Positions 18,761-27,511 of a stretch of DNA of 64,000 bases are shown one piece after another. Position 1 is the first letter of the stretch. The number at the start of each line of letters is the position of its first letter. The position numbers and the translations under genes are program-made. Source of the stretch: Roseovarius autotrophicus (GTDB lineage: Bacteria; Pseudomonadota; Alphaproteobacteria; Rhodobacterales; Rhodobacteraceae); contig NZ_JAGQDH010000005.1 in assembly GCF_018069895.1 (NCBI RefSeq), positions 1 through 64,000 on the forward strand, read 5' to 3'. The notes under the pieces are model-generated. The model saw only the letters and a program-made list of their open reading frames with translations, was not told where the DNA came from and ran no database searches.

Positions 18761-19168
18761 TCAGCGAATCACATGGACCGCGCATTGCGCGTGCCGGACC
18801 ACCTTGGCGGCGGTAGAGCCAAGCAGCAGGTCCTGCATTCCGGGCCGGTGGCTGGCGATGACGATGCAATCGGGCTTGTGGCTTTCGGCCCAGTCGAGGA
18901 TCGTGCGGCCCGAATGGCCCTCGACGACATGGGCGCTGGCATCGGATAGATCGGCGGCGATCTTCGCCAACTCCGCCTCGATCGCCTTGCGCGCCTCTGC
19001 CTGATACCCGGCAGGCAGGTAGGAGATGGCATAGCCAGGCACCTGCTCGACCACATGCAGAAGGCTGATATGACCACTTTCCCCGGCCAGAAGGCGGGCC
19101 ACGGCCAACGCGCCGGCGCTGTCGCGCTCGGCATCGAAAGAGACGGGAACCAGAACGTGCGCATACAT
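18761..19168 (-). CDS. Universal stress protein (UspA family)
   Basis: This 135-aa cytoplasmic protein has one Usp domain. The N-terminal strand YAHVLVPVSFD and the nucleotide-binding tail SHRPGMQDLLLGSTAAKVV fit the ATP-binding branch. An FNR-like box centred about 64 bp upstream of the start codon suggests induction when oxygen falls. Usp genes are frequent members of such regulons in this order. Its exact cellular role, often tolerance of stress and energy limitation, is not shown by sequence. Confidence 0.9.
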   Translation of the reverse strand: MYAHVLVPVSFDAERDSAGALAVARLLAGESGHISLLHVVEQVPGYAISYLPAGYQAEARKAIEAELAKIAADLSDASAHVVEGHSGRTILDWAESHKPDCIVIASHRPGMQDLLLGSTAAKVVRHAQCAVHVIR

Positions 19169-19225
19169 TGGATGATCCTTTCCTGTTCGTTTGAAAGACT
19201 ATCATGCTGGCATGTCTTGCGCGCC

Positions 19226-19239
19226 TTGATCCAGATCAC
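19226..19239 (-). promoter_or_regulatory. FNR/FnrL-like box upstream of the stress protein gene
   Basis: TTGATCCAGATCAC matches the consensus TTGAT-N4-ATCAA at nine of ten fixed positions. It overlaps the end of the DUF5665-like gene and lies about 60 bp before the Usp start codon, a distance that suits class II activation from a promoter between them. The assignment is by motif match. Confidence 0.55.
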
Positions 19240-19523
19240 TCCTGTGAGGTGCGCATCTCGGCCGCGATCTGCGCCGCCCAATCGCCGATGATGGGCAGAA
19301 ATTCGATCTGACTCAGCGACCAGACGATGAGCGACAGAAACACCGTCGCCCCCAGCACCGTGCCCAGGCCCACCGCCAGCCCGCGCGCGAAATTGAACGC
19401 CAGAAGGCGCGGCAGGCTGTTGTGGATCCGCACGAATCGGTGGCTGTTCAGAAGCGCCAACTCGGCGCGCAGTGCGCGCACCTCCTCGGCCAGCGCGTCG
19501 TCCTGCCGGGCATTCTCCACCAT
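19236..19523 (-). CDS. DUF5665-type small membrane protein
   Basis: This 95-aa protein starts with a charged helical segment (residues 1-35, rich in Glu and Arg), followed by FNFARGLAVGLGTVLGATV and a second hydrophobic stretch ending FLPIIGDWA. This is the pattern of a small membrane family common in Rhodobacterales that I associate with DUF5665. Its ATG overlaps the stop of the upstream monooxygenase-like gene by one base, so the two are translationally coupled. Function is unknown. Confidence 0.78.
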   Translation of the reverse strand: MVENARQDDALAEEVRALRAELALLNSHRFVRIHNSLPRLLAFNFARGLAVGLGTVLGATVFLSLIVWSLSQIEFLPIIGDWAAQIAAEMRTSQE

Positions 19524-19840
19524 CAGAACACGGCCACCACATCATACATTACCGGCTCGAACCCCTTGCACAGCTCGTTGATCTGCCGGTTGCGGGTGCG
19601 CATCTCGTCGGAGCGCAGCATGGCCTGAAAATCCTCGCGCGCGCGCCATTGCGAGTAATTGGCGATCCGCGTCTGGGCGTCGTTCACATGCAGCCCCGCC
19701 GCGATGAAGCCGGGCTGTTTCGAGATCACTTGGTGATAGGCATCGTTGAGCAGGTCGAGCAGGTCCTGACAGGTGCCGGGCGTGACCTCGAAGGTCGTCA
19801 GGACGGTCTGGTGGCTGGTGTCTTGGCTGATCCGGGGCAT
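19523..19840 (-). CDS. Antibiotic-biosynthesis-monooxygenase-domain protein
   Basis: This 105-aa protein has the small alpha/beta-barrel ABM fold. The first strand is TVLTTFEVTPGTCQDLLDLL, then VISKQPGFIAAGLHV, and RIANYSQWRAREDFQAML completes the core. Relatives act as cofactor-less quinol oxygenases, haem-degrading enzymes or regulators, usually as dimers. The ATG at 19840 follows AGGAGGA and was preferred to one 30 bp upstream. It overlaps the DUF5665-like gene by one base. The substrate cannot be read from the sequence. Confidence 0.8.
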   Translation of the reverse strand: MPRISQDTSHQTVLTTFEVTPGTCQDLLDLLNDAYHQVISKQPGFIAAGLHVNDAQTRIANYSQWRAREDFQAMLRSDEMRTRNRQINELCKGFEPVMYDVVAVF

Positions 19841-19950
19841 GATGGCGTCCTCCTGCCCCCTTGATAACACCGGTCCGCGCGTCGGTAAATTCCGCGCCGC
19901 TCTTAACCGCCGGTTTACTCTTTTTAATCAAGCTCAAGGCGGAGGTAACC

Positions 19951-20604
19951 ATGCCCGCCCGCCTGCTCGTCGCGCTTTTGCTGCTGCCTTGGTTCGCCGC
20001 CATGGTCGAGGCAGGCGCCTGGCCGCGCGAAAAAGGGCAGGTGTTCCTGTCCTTTTCCAGCCAGTTCGAAGAGCGCGACAAGACCGGCATAAATCGCCAG
20101 AGTTTCTCCTTCTACGCCGAATACGGTGCGACGGAGCGGCTGACGCTCGGGCTTGATATCAACGGTGACGCGCTGCGCATGTCCAAGGCCATCGCCTTTC
20201 TGCGCTGGTCGGTCGGACACACCGGTCGCCCGCTGAAACTGGCCCTCGAGTTGGGGGCAGGGCAGGCCGAGGACGCTGCCGCCCTGCGCCCCGGTCTATC
20301 GATTGGCCGGGGCTTCGCCCTTGGCAAGCGTCACGGCTGGCTCAATGCCGATCTGCGCGCGATCCTTGGCGGCGGCACCGCCTTCGAGACCGACCTGACC
20401 GCCGGTCTTGCCGTCATGCCCCGCACCCTTGCGGTGGTCCAGCTTCAGGCCGGTGCGCCGGGCGAGGGGCGGGACTATCTGCGCCTCGCCCCCTCTCTTG
20501 TCTACGAGATGCGCCCCGGCGCGCAGATCGAGCTTGGCCTGATCCAGCCGCTTTCAGGCGGCGGCGAGCGCGGCGTGACGCTCGGTCTCTGGCGCAGGTT
20601 CTGA
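19951..20604 (+). CDS. Putative outer-membrane beta-barrel-like exported protein
   Basis: This 217-aa protein has a signal peptide (residues 1-21, ending near VEAGAW). The rest consists of alternating strands such as VFLSFSSQFEE, FSFYAEYGATERLTLGLDI and AQIELGLIQPLSGGGERGV, ending in Phe (LWRRF) as many outer-membrane proteins do. GGAGGTAACC gives a strong ribosome site for 19951, and the frame upstream to 19861 is not needed. It diverges from the ABM gene. I do not recognise the family. A small porin-like or surface role is inference. Confidence 0.6.
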   Translation: MPARLLVALLLLPWFAAMVEAGAWPREKGQVFLSFSSQFEERDKTGINRQSFSFYAEYGATERLTLGLDINGDALRMSKAIAFLRWSVGHTGRPLKLALELGAGQAEDAAALRPGLSIGRGFALGKRHGWLNADLRAILGGGTAFETDLTAGLAVMPRTLAVVQLQAGAPGEGRDYLRLAPSLVYEMRPGAQIELGLIQPLSGGGERGVTLGLWRRF

Positions 20605-20608
20605 GGGC

Positions 20609-22900
20609 TCAGCGCGCGTCGTCGATGCGCACCCGCAGGATCACCTTGCCCCTGACCGCCGAAGGCCAGACCACATGCACCTGATCCTTGCCCTGCCCCT
20701 GATTGGCCTCGAAATAGGGGCTGACATGCTGCACCGTGCCGCCCGCGTTGCGCAACGGCCCCTCTGCCACAAGCGATTCGACGGTTTGCGCCCAGGCCCC
20801 GAAAGGCAGGCGCGGGGCGGGGCTGATCACCCATGTGCTGCTCGCCGTCGCCTCCTCATGTTCCATCACCAGCGGGCTTTCGGAATGCACATCCACATTG
20901 TGAAAGCTGTTTTCGGCAAAGGTGATGTTGCGCACCCGGTCATAGTTGAGATCGGCAAAGCTCGTATCCACCGTCTCCACCCGGTCGATCGTGCCGATGG
21001 CGCGGAACGTGTTGCCGGTGACGATGAGACCGTCGAGAAAATGCCCCGGCCCATACGGCTTGACAGTAAGAAAGGTGAACCACGGCGCCATGTCGCTGGC
21101 CAGAAACATGTTACCGGTCACGCTGAGCGCGCTGAACGAGAACTCGCGCGCGAAATCCGGCGCGGCATCGTGCTCGTTGCCCCATTCGATGAAGCAGTTG
21201 TCGATATAGTTTCCGGTGATCGTGCCGCGATTGTTGGTCCGCGTCAGCACAAAACCCGCGCTGCGCAGCCCGTTTGTCGCCGAATCGCCCTGAAACACAT
21301 GGTTGCCGGTGATGAGCGAGCTTGATCCGGCCATGACCGCGAAATGGCGAAAGAACGTCACCCGGTTGTCGCGGATCTTGAGGTCGTTGGCATTGGCGTT
21401 GAAGCCGATGCTGGTGCGGTCGCTCACCACGGACGCGCTCTCGTTCGAAATGAACTGGCAGCGATCGATCATCATGCCCTGATCGCCCTCGCCATGGCTG
21501 GTGATCCCGCGATCCTTCGGCCGGGTGAAGAAACAGTCGCGGAAATGGTTGGCCGAACCTTGCGGCGGCATGAGGACTGCGCTGCAATTCCCGCCGCACT
21601 GGAAATCCACCTCCGAGATCACCATGCGCGAGACATCCTGAAACCCGCTGAAGTCGAGCATGTATCTGAACCGCCGGAAGGTGTAGATCTGCGTTCCGGC
21701 GGCATCGAAAAGCGGCTGACTCAGCGTGAGCCGTCCCGCCGCGATGTTGCGGTCTGTGACATAGACCTCGCGGCCCACGCCATTGCCCTCGACCAGCGAG
21801 CCGACGGGGATATTGGCCACATTCACCACATTGTTGAGCCGCCGGGCGTTGGTGTCGGGCGCATAGGTGGCCTGCGACGTCACCACCTCGGTTTCCCAGG
21901 CAGGCGTCGGAAAGACCGAGAACTGCCCGTTCTGGATCACATGACGCTGGTTGTAAGCGGTGCGGTTGCCGACGGCGGCCTGCATGTCGATAGGCGCCCT
22001 CAGCGCAATCTTGCGCCCCGCGAGATCGAGCGTCACATGGTCGGGGTTGTTCAAAAGCGCCTGATACGCCTTCTTGAACGCCAGTTCGCTGTCGCCGAAC
22101 GCGTCGATATAGGCGGGCAGATCATAGTTCCTGGTCAGCGCCAGAATCGCCGCTTCGGGCATCACCACCGTGCCCTCGAACCGGATACGACTCTGGATCG
22201 TGGTGCTCTGGCCCAGAAAGTAAGTGCCCGCAGGCACGATGATTTCCCGCCCACCCGCCGCCGTGTCGGCGGCTTCGAAAGCCGCGTGATCGTCCGTCAC
22301 CCCATCGCCGATGGCCCCGAAATCGCGAACATCCACCGTGGCGATGATGTCGCGCAGAAAGAACCGGCTCACATCCTCGATCGCGATATCGTCAATACGC
22401 ACCACGCCGCCCGACGGACCAGTGAGATCCAGCCCGAAATGGCCAAAGACCGCCTGCGGCCCCCAGACCATGTCCACGCCGCCGCGCTGCCCGGTGCCGA
22501 CGATGGCGGTCACCTCGACCACTTCACCATAGGTGGTCAGCGTCACCTGCGGCCCGCTCACCGTCACGCCCGAAAGCGCCACGCCACCCGCGCCGCCCGC
22601 GAAACTCGCGATGCGCACATTGGGCAGGTTGCCCGCCACCGCCTTGATCCGCGCGCGGATCTGAAGGTAGCAGCCCGCCAGGATCGGCGTCTCGCCCATG
22701 AAGCGCAGGCGCTGCACGGCCTCGATCTTCTGGAGTTCCAGCGCGCCGCCGAAATCCTGATCGGCAGGGACAAAGGCGGCATTGGGGGCGCCTGCATACG
22801 TGTCCGAGCCGGGCCGTCCGTCGCCGCTCGACCATTGATCAAGCCCCGCCGCAAAGGGCTGGGGCATGAAGGTGATACCTCGGGTGATTGCCTTGTTCAT
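20609..22900 (-). CDS. Right-handed beta-helix protein, pectate-lyase-3/GH28-like
   Basis: This 763-aa protein has an N-terminal carbohydrate-binding-like sandwich (about 10-190). Then VDVRDFGAIGDGVTDDHAAF (about 192-211) opens a pectate-lyase-3 type parallel beta-helix, as in phage tail spikes and polysaccharide lyases. Repeats such as ITGNYIDN and VTGNTFRA fill the middle. There is no clear signal peptide, so export, if any, uses another route. It is transcribed alone, converging with the barrel-like gene 4 bp away. Binding or cutting a surface polysaccharide is likely, but no catalytic residues are identifiable. Confidence 0.8.
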   Translation of the reverse strand: MNKAITRGITFMPQPFAAGLDQWSSGDGRPGSDTYAGAPNAAFVPADQDFGGALELQKIEAVQRLRFMGETPILAGCYLQIRARIKAVAGNLPNVRIASFAGGAGGVALSGVTVSGPQVTLTTYGEVVEVTAIVGTGQRGGVDMVWGPQAVFGHFGLDLTGPSGGVVRIDDIAIEDVSRFFLRDIIATVDVRDFGAIGDGVTDDHAAFEAADTAAGGREIIVPAGTYFLGQSTTIQSRIRFEGTVVMPEAAILALTRNYDLPAYIDAFGDSELAFKKAYQALLNNPDHVTLDLAGRKIALRAPIDMQAAVGNRTAYNQRHVIQNGQFSVFPTPAWETEVVTSQATYAPDTNARRLNNVVNVANIPVGSLVEGNGVGREVYVTDRNIAAGRLTLSQPLFDAAGTQIYTFRRFRYMLDFSGFQDVSRMVISEVDFQCGGNCSAVLMPPQGSANHFRDCFFTRPKDRGITSHGEGDQGMMIDRCQFISNESASVVSDRTSIGFNANANDLKIRDNRVTFFRHFAVMAGSSSLITGNHVFQGDSATNGLRSAGFVLTRTNNRGTITGNYIDNCFIEWGNEHDAAPDFAREFSFSALSVTGNMFLASDMAPWFTFLTVKPYGPGHFLDGLIVTGNTFRAIGTIDRVETVDTSFADLNYDRVRNITFAENSFHNVDVHSESPLVMEHEEATASSTWVISPAPRLPFGAWAQTVESLVAEGPLRNAGGTVQHVSPYFEANQGQGKDQVHVVWPSAVRGKVILRVRIDDAR

Positions 22901-22972
22901 CGGATCCCTTTCCAATTCCCGTATGGGCCGCGTGCCGGGGAAGGGAGTTATCAACGCGCGGTTAACGAGGGA

Positions 22973-23395
22973 TCAGGCCACCGTCACGATGCCCCGCGCC
23001 CGGACCGTGCTCTCGGGCGCCTCGCGCAGATGCACGCCGTTGACCCTGAGCGTGCCGTTCTCTTCTATCATCTCGTAATCCGCGATCCAGCCACGCCCTG
23101 CCATGTCGCGCAGGAACACCTCCTGCCAGAGACGGCCACCGATCTCGCGCGCCTCGAGAAAGATCACCTCAGAGGGTCGCCAGACCATCGGATAGCCCTG
23201 CTCGACCATGCGGCCGAACACCTCGGGCGTGCCGAATTTCTGCTGGATCATGGGGCTTGCGAACCGATAGGCGCGGGCCAGATCGCCCACCCGGAACGCC
23301 TCGATCTGCGCTTCGATCACCGCGCGCGCACCATCGGCGCGGACGGGCAGGGCAAGGGCCAGGCTCAGCATCAGGGTCAGGACAAGGGCGCGCAT
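22973..23395 (-). CDS. Exported DUF4864-type protein
   Basis: This 140-aa protein has a signal peptide (about 1-20, MRALVLTLMLSLALALPVRA). The remaining NTF2-like domain contains IEAQIEAFRVGDLARAYRFA and SPMIQQKFGTPEVFGRMVEQ, the pattern of the DUF4864 family. Its role is unknown. GGAGGAG precedes the start at 23395, chosen because the earlier in-frame region does not look like a signal peptide. It is divergent from the small copper-linked gene at 23532. Confidence 0.82.
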   Translation of the reverse strand: MRALVLTLMLSLALALPVRADGARAVIEAQIEAFRVGDLARAYRFASPMIQQKFGTPEVFGRMVEQGYPMVWRPSEVIFLEAREIGGRLWQEVFLRDMAGRGWIADYEMIEENGTLRVNGVHLREAPESTVRARGIVTVA

Positions 23396-23531
23396 CGCAT
23401 CTCCTCCAATCCTTGAAATAGCCCGGCTCCTGGCCACAGCAAGGGGCCAGAACCGGGCACTCGGCGGCGCGCCCGCACCTTTGCGCATGTTTGACCTTGC
23501 CGAATACGCCGCGCGACCCTAGCTTTGCCCC

Positions 23532-23888
23532 ATGCGCCAAGCTGCCAAAGCCCTGCCCGTCTTCGCCGTCCTGCTCGCCCTCGTGCTGAGCCTGCCGGTG
23601 CTTGGGCTGCATGGCTTCACGCATGGGGCGGTGCCTGCCACCGATACGGCTCAGCACCTCCACCACATCCCGACGCACCCCACAAGCCCCGACGACAGCT
23701 TGAACAGGGGCGTGAACGACTCTGCCGACATCGCCTGCAAGGCGCTTTGCACCGGTCCGCTTCTGGCCACCGCAACGGATGCCTCGCATCCCGCCGCCCT
23801 CCGCCTCGCGCCGCATCGGTCCGATGCGCCCCGGCTCTGGGTCAACTGGACACGCCCGCAATCCCCGCCTCCGAAGCCTGCGGCCTGA
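23532..23888 (+). CDS. Small exported His/Cys-containing protein upstream of a multicopper oxidase
   Basis: This 118-aa protein has an N-terminal signal or anchor helix (residues 8-25). Then come several histidines (HGFTHG, QHLHHIPTH) and a C-x3-C pair (CKALC), followed by a proline-rich tail. It ends 55 bp before the multicopper oxidase gene on the same strand. Histidines and a cysteine pair suit metal binding, so it may help deliver or sense copper for the oxidase. That role is inference. I do not recognise a named family with certainty. Confidence 0.6.
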   Translation: MRQAAKALPVFAVLLALVLSLPVLGLHGFTHGAVPATDTAQHLHHIPTHPTSPDDSLNRGVNDSADIACKALCTGPLLATATDASHPAALRLAPHRSDAPRLWVNWTRPQSPPPKPAA

Positions 23889-23943
23889 CCCCTTCATCTG
23901 GCCTGCCGGGTGCGTCCCGGCCCTTCTTTTCGGAGATATAAGA

Positions 23944-25446
23944 ATGACTTGCTTCACCCGCCGCGGCTTTCTTGCCGCCAGCACCGCCGCATCTGCGGCC
24001 CTCCTCCTGCCGGCCCGCGTTCGCGCCGCATCTGACGCGCGCCGCCTTGTCGCCGCCACCCGCACCATCGAGGTGCAGGGTCGCGCCGCCACCGTCCTGG
24101 GCCTTATGGACGAGGGCGGGCGCCTTGGCCTCACTCTCGATCCCGGCGAGCGGTTCCGCGTCGATCTGACCAACGACCTCGCCCATGAGACGATCATCCA
24201 CTGGCACGGCCAGATCCCGCCCAATGCCCAGGATGGCGTGCCCAATACCAACCCTATGCTCGCCCCGGGCGAGACCCGCGCCTATGATTTCGCCGCCCGC
24301 CCCGGCACTTTCTGGATGCACAGCCACATCCCGGCGCAGGAAATCGGCCTGCTCGCCGCACCGTTGATCGTGCGCTCCGAGACCGACCTGGCCGAGGACC
24401 GGCAGGAGGTTGTGCTGTTCCTGCACGATTTCTCGTTCAAGACCCCCGATGAGGTTCTGGCCGAAGTCAAGGGCGGACATGCCGGTGGGCAGGGCGGTGG
24501 CCATGGAGCAGCCCCCGCGATGGGCCACGGCCAGATGCAGGGCATGCAGGGCATGAGCCAGGGTCAGGGCATGATGGGCGGCATGAACCATGGCATGATG
24601 GGCAACATGGGGGCCATGGGGGCCATGGAAATGGACCTCAACGATTTCGATTTCGACGCCTATCTCGCCAATGACCGCACCCTTGACGACCCCGAGGTGA
24701 TCGCCGTCGAGCGCGCCGGCCGTGTGCGTCTGCGCGCCATCAACGCGTCTTCGATGACCGCCTATTGGCTCGACCTTGGAACCGTCATCGGGCGGCTTGT
24801 CGCCACGGATGGGGACGCCTGTCATCCCTATGCCGCGTCGCGCTTCGCCATCGCACCAGGCCAGCGCCTCGATATCGAGATCGACCTGCCCGAGGACGGC
24901 AGCGCCCTGCCCGTCCTCGCCCTGCGCGAAGGCGCGCGCGAGCGCACCGGAATCATTCTCGCGCCGAAAGGGGCGGAGATCCATCGCATCCCCGGGCTTT
25001 CGGAGGCCGATCATCCCCCCGCCTCGATGGACCTCACGCAAGAGGCCGCGCTGCGCGCCCTCTCGCCCCTGCCAGAGCGCCCGGCGGATCGCGCGCCCAT
25101 GGTCATGCTCGGCGGAACCATGAGCCCCTATCAATGGACCATCGACGGACGCCTCTGGGGCAATCACGCCCCGATCCCCGCCCGCAGCGGCGAGCGGGTC
25201 GAGATGATGTTTCACAACATGTCGATGATGGCGCATCCGATGCACCTGCACGGCCATGTGTTTCAGGTCGTGGGGCTTGGTATGTCCCGCATCGCGGGCG
25301 CGCTGCGTGACACGGTGCAGGTGCCCCCGATGAGCATGGTGACGATCGCCTTTGACGCGGGCGAGGTAGCGCCCTGGATGCTGCATTGTCACCACATGGG
25401 CCATCTCGAAACTGGCATGATGACCGAGCTTGCCGTAGGCGCCTGA
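23944..25446 (+). CDS. Multicopper oxidase with methionine-rich insert (copper-tolerance type)
   Basis: This periplasmic oxidase oxidises Cu(I) or other substrates using four copper ions. The 500-aa precursor has a twin-arginine-like signal (TRRGFLAAS). The copper ligands are HWH (86-88), HSH (126-128), HPMHLHGH, and HCH-x3-H-x4-M with H481, C482, H483, H487 and axial M492. A Met/Gly/His-rich insert at about 178-232 resembles the Cu(I)-binding segment of CueO and CopA-type oxidases, supporting copper detoxification. The ATG at 23944 directly precedes the signal. No complete CueR box was found upstream. Confidence 0.93.
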   Translation: MTCFTRRGFLAASTAASAALLLPARVRAASDARRLVAATRTIEVQGRAATVLGLMDEGGRLGLTLDPGERFRVDLTNDLAHETIIHWHGQIPPNAQDGVPNTNPMLAPGETRAYDFAARPGTFWMHSHIPAQEIGLLAAPLIVRSETDLAEDRQEVVLFLHDFSFKTPDEVLAEVKGGHAGGQGGGHGAAPAMGHGQMQGMQGMSQGQGMMGGMNHGMMGNMGAMGAMEMDLNDFDFDAYLANDRTLDDPEVIAVERAGRVRLRAINASSMTAYWLDLGTVIGRLVATDGDACHPYAASRFAIAPGQRLDIEIDLPEDGSALPVLALREGARERTGIILAPKGAEIHRIPGLSEADHPPASMDLTQEAALRALSPLPERPADRAPMVMLGGTMSPYQWTIDGRLWGNHAPIPARSGERVEMMFHNMSMMAHPMHLHGHVFQVVGLGMSRIAGALRDTVQVPPMSMVTIAFDAGEVAPWMLHCHHMGHLETGMMTELAVGA

Positions 25447-25455
25447 ACGAGTTGT

Positions 25456-25479
25456 CGCCGCCCCCTCACCGGGGCGGCG
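25456..25479. terminator. Bidirectional terminator between the multicopper oxidase gene and lolD
   Basis: CGCCGCCCC (25456-25464) pairs perfectly with GGGGCGGCG (25471-25479) around a 6-nt loop, between the convergent ends of the oxidase and lolD. The plus side is followed by CCTTATTA, only a weak U tract. Confidence 0.7.
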
Positions 25480-25485
25480 GCCTTA

Positions 25486-26163
25486 TTACACCACCCGCCC
25501 CTGATCGAGGCGCACCACCCGGTCCATCCGCGCGGCAAGCTCAAGGTTGTGCGTGGCAATCAGCGCGGCCAGCCCCTCGCCACGCACCAGCCGTTCCAGC
25601 GCCCCGAACACCTGATCGGCGGTGCCGGGGTCGAGATTGCCCGTCGGCTCGTCCGCCAGCAACAGCCCTGGACGGTTTGCCAGCGCCCGGCAGAAGGCCA
25701 CGCGCTGTTGCTCGCCCCCCGACATGGCCGCGGGCCGGTGACCGGCGCGCGCGGCCACGCCCACCTCTGTAAGCAGCGCCTCGGCGCGTGCCTCGGCCGC
25801 GCCACGCGCCACGCCATCGGCCAGTTGCGGCAGCACGATGTTCTCCAGCGCCGTGAACTCCGGCAGCAGGTGGTGAAACTGATAGACAAAGCCCACCTCG
25901 CGCCGCCGGACCGCCGTGCGCCGCCGGTCGCTGAGGCCAGTGACATCCTTGCCACCGATCGCGACCGTTCCGCTGTCGGCGCTGTCAAGCAGCCCCGCGA
26001 TATGCAGAAGCGTCGATTTTCCCGCCCCAGAGGGAGCCACGAGCGCCACCATCTCGCCCCGCCGAACCTCCAGGTTCACGCCCTGGAGCACGAGAACCTC
26101 GCCCACGCGGCCCCGGTTATATCCCTTCTCGACACCCGCGAGGCGCAGCATCGGATCACTCAT
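25486..26163 (-). CDS. lolD: Lipoprotein-releasing ABC transporter ATPase LolD
   Basis: LolD hydrolyses ATP to detach lipoproteins from the inner membrane for transport to the outer membrane. The 225-aa protein has Walker A (APSGAGKST), the Q loop ([11 protein letters not shown]), the signature [10 protein letters not shown] and Walker B ([12 protein letters not shown]). Its start overlaps the end of the permease gene by 8 bp, so the two are co-translated. Size and neighbour settle the assignment over the related MacB-type ATPases. Confidence 0.94.
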   Translation of the reverse strand: MSDPMLRLAGVEKGYNRGRVGEVLVLQGVNLEVRRGEMVALVAPSGAGKSTLLHIAGLLDSADSGTVAIGGKDVTGLSDRRRTAVRRREVGFVYQFHHLLPEFTALENIVLPQLADGVARGAAEARAEALLTEVGVAARAGHRPAAMSGGEQQRVAFCRALANRPGLLLADEPTGNLDPGTADQVFGALERLVRGEGLAALIATHNLELAARMDRVVRLDQGRVV

Positions 26164-27445
26164 AGCGCAACGCCTCCACCGGGTTCATCCGCGCCGCCCG
26201 CCGCGCCGGGAAGAGCGTGACCACGAAGCTCAGGCCAAGCGACAGCGCGACAGCGGTAAGCACATCACCCGCCTGCAATTTTGCGGGCAGGTGATAGATG
26301 CCCCGGATCGACGGATCCCAGACCTGCCCGCCCATCAGCATGTTCACGAAAGAGAAGATCGGATCGATATAGATAGCAAAAAGGCAGCCCAGGAACACCC
26401 CCGCCACCGTCCCGACAAGGCCGGTCGCCGCCCCGCAGATAAAGAATACCCGCAGGATAGAGCCCTCGCTCAGCCCCATGGTGCGCAGGATGCCGATATC
26501 GCGGCCCTTGTTCTTGACCAGCATCACCAACCCCGAGGTGATGTTGAGGGTGGCGATCAGCACCAGAATAGAGAGGATCACGAACATGACGTTATCCTCG
26601 ACTTCCAGCGCCCTGAGGAACGCCCCACTCGAATCCTGCCATGTCCAGACCAGTGCCCGCTCTCCCGCCGCCCGCAGCAAGGCGGGGGTCATGCCAGCAA
26701 CCGTCTCTGGATTGCGCACCATGACCTCGATCTCGTCGGCGCGCCCGTCGCGGTTGAAGTAGCTCTGCGCCTCGGCAAAGGACAGATAGACCCGCACCCG
26801 GTCGATATCATAGCGCCCCGCCGAAAAGATATAGACCACGTCATAGGCGTTGATACGGGGACTTGTGCCAAGCGGGGTCTTGACCCCGTCGGGCGAGATG
26901 AGGCGGATACGATCGCCCACCGTAAGCCCGAGTTCCTGCGCCACGCCAGAGCCGATGGCGATGCCTGCCTCGAACTGCCCCAGATCACCCAGAGATGTCT
27001 CGGGATCAGCCACCCGCGGGATCGTCGCAAGATCTCCTGGCGCGATGCCGAACACTTGCACCCCGGCATTGCGCCCGTTCGCGGTAGCCATCACCTGCCC
27101 CTTGACCAGCGGTGCGGCGCGCGTCACTCCCTCGACGGCCCGAAGCCGCTCGGCCATGCCGGTATAATCCTCGATCGTGCGATCAATCCGCCCCGTCGCG
27201 GCATCCGCCTGCCCGGCATTGTAAACCGTCACATGGGCATTCGCGCCCAGGATCGTATCGACAAATTCGGCTCGGAAACCCGAGCGCACCGAAAGCGTCG
27301 CAATCAGCGCGAAAACCGCCAGCGTGATCCCCACAAGGCTGATCCAGGTCATCACGCTCACGCCGCCCTCGGCGCGGCGGGCGCGCAGATAGCGCCAGGC
27401 GATCATCCATTCGAACGGGGCGAAAGGGGGGGGCGTCGCGGCCAT
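26156..27445 (-). CDS. lolC: Lipoprotein-releasing permease, LolC/LolE family
   Basis: This 429-aa inner-membrane protein has one N-terminal helix (about 28-50), a large periplasmic domain (50-270) and three C-terminal helices with the loop [15 protein letters not shown] (coupling to LolD). This is the LolC/E architecture. Only one permease gene is present with lolD, so the complex may use two identical subunits, as in the LolF type, unless another copy lies elsewhere. The ATG at 27445 follows GAGGAG and was preferred to an earlier in-frame start. Confidence 0.92.
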   Translation of the reverse strand: MAATPPPFAPFEWMIAWRYLRARRAEGGVSVMTWISLVGITLAVFALIATLSVRSGFRAEFVDTILGANAHVTVYNAGQADAATGRIDRTIEDYTGMAERLRAVEGVTRAAPLVKGQVMATANGRNAGVQVFGIAPGDLATIPRVADPETSLGDLGQFEAGIAIGSGVAQELGLTVGDRIRLISPDGVKTPLGTSPRINAYDVVYIFSAGRYDIDRVRVYLSFAEAQSYFNRDGRADEIEVMVRNPETVAGMTPALLRAAGERALVWTWQDSSGAFLRALEVEDNVMFVILSILVLIATLNITSGLVMLVKNKGRDIGILRTMGLSEGSILRVFFICGAATGLVGTVAGVFLGCLFAIYIDPIFSFVNMLMGGQVWDPSIRGIYHLPAKLQAGDVLTAVALSLGLSFVVTLFPARRAARMNPVEALRYE

Positions 27446-27511
27446 CACGGCTCCTCGGGGCAAACTCGCGCGGACAGTGGGCATTTCGCCCCATGGCGTC
27501 AAGGGAGGCGC

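Noticed and set aside
20609-22900. Prophage tail-spike gene
   Set aside because: No other phage gene, attachment site or integrase occurs in the surrounding 10 kb.
21344-23416. Plus-strand open frame of 690 codons opposite the beta-helix gene
   Set aside because: No domain pattern; the beta-helix protein on the other strand explains the sequence.
23491-23525. Possible second CueR box before the copper oxidase genes
   Set aside because: Only the left half (GACCTTGCC) fits; the matching right half is missing and the spacing to any -10 is unclear.
23842-25404. Minus-strand open frame of 520 codons opposite the multicopper oxidase
   Set aside because: The oxidase has all copper ligands; the opposite frame is a His/Gly shadow.
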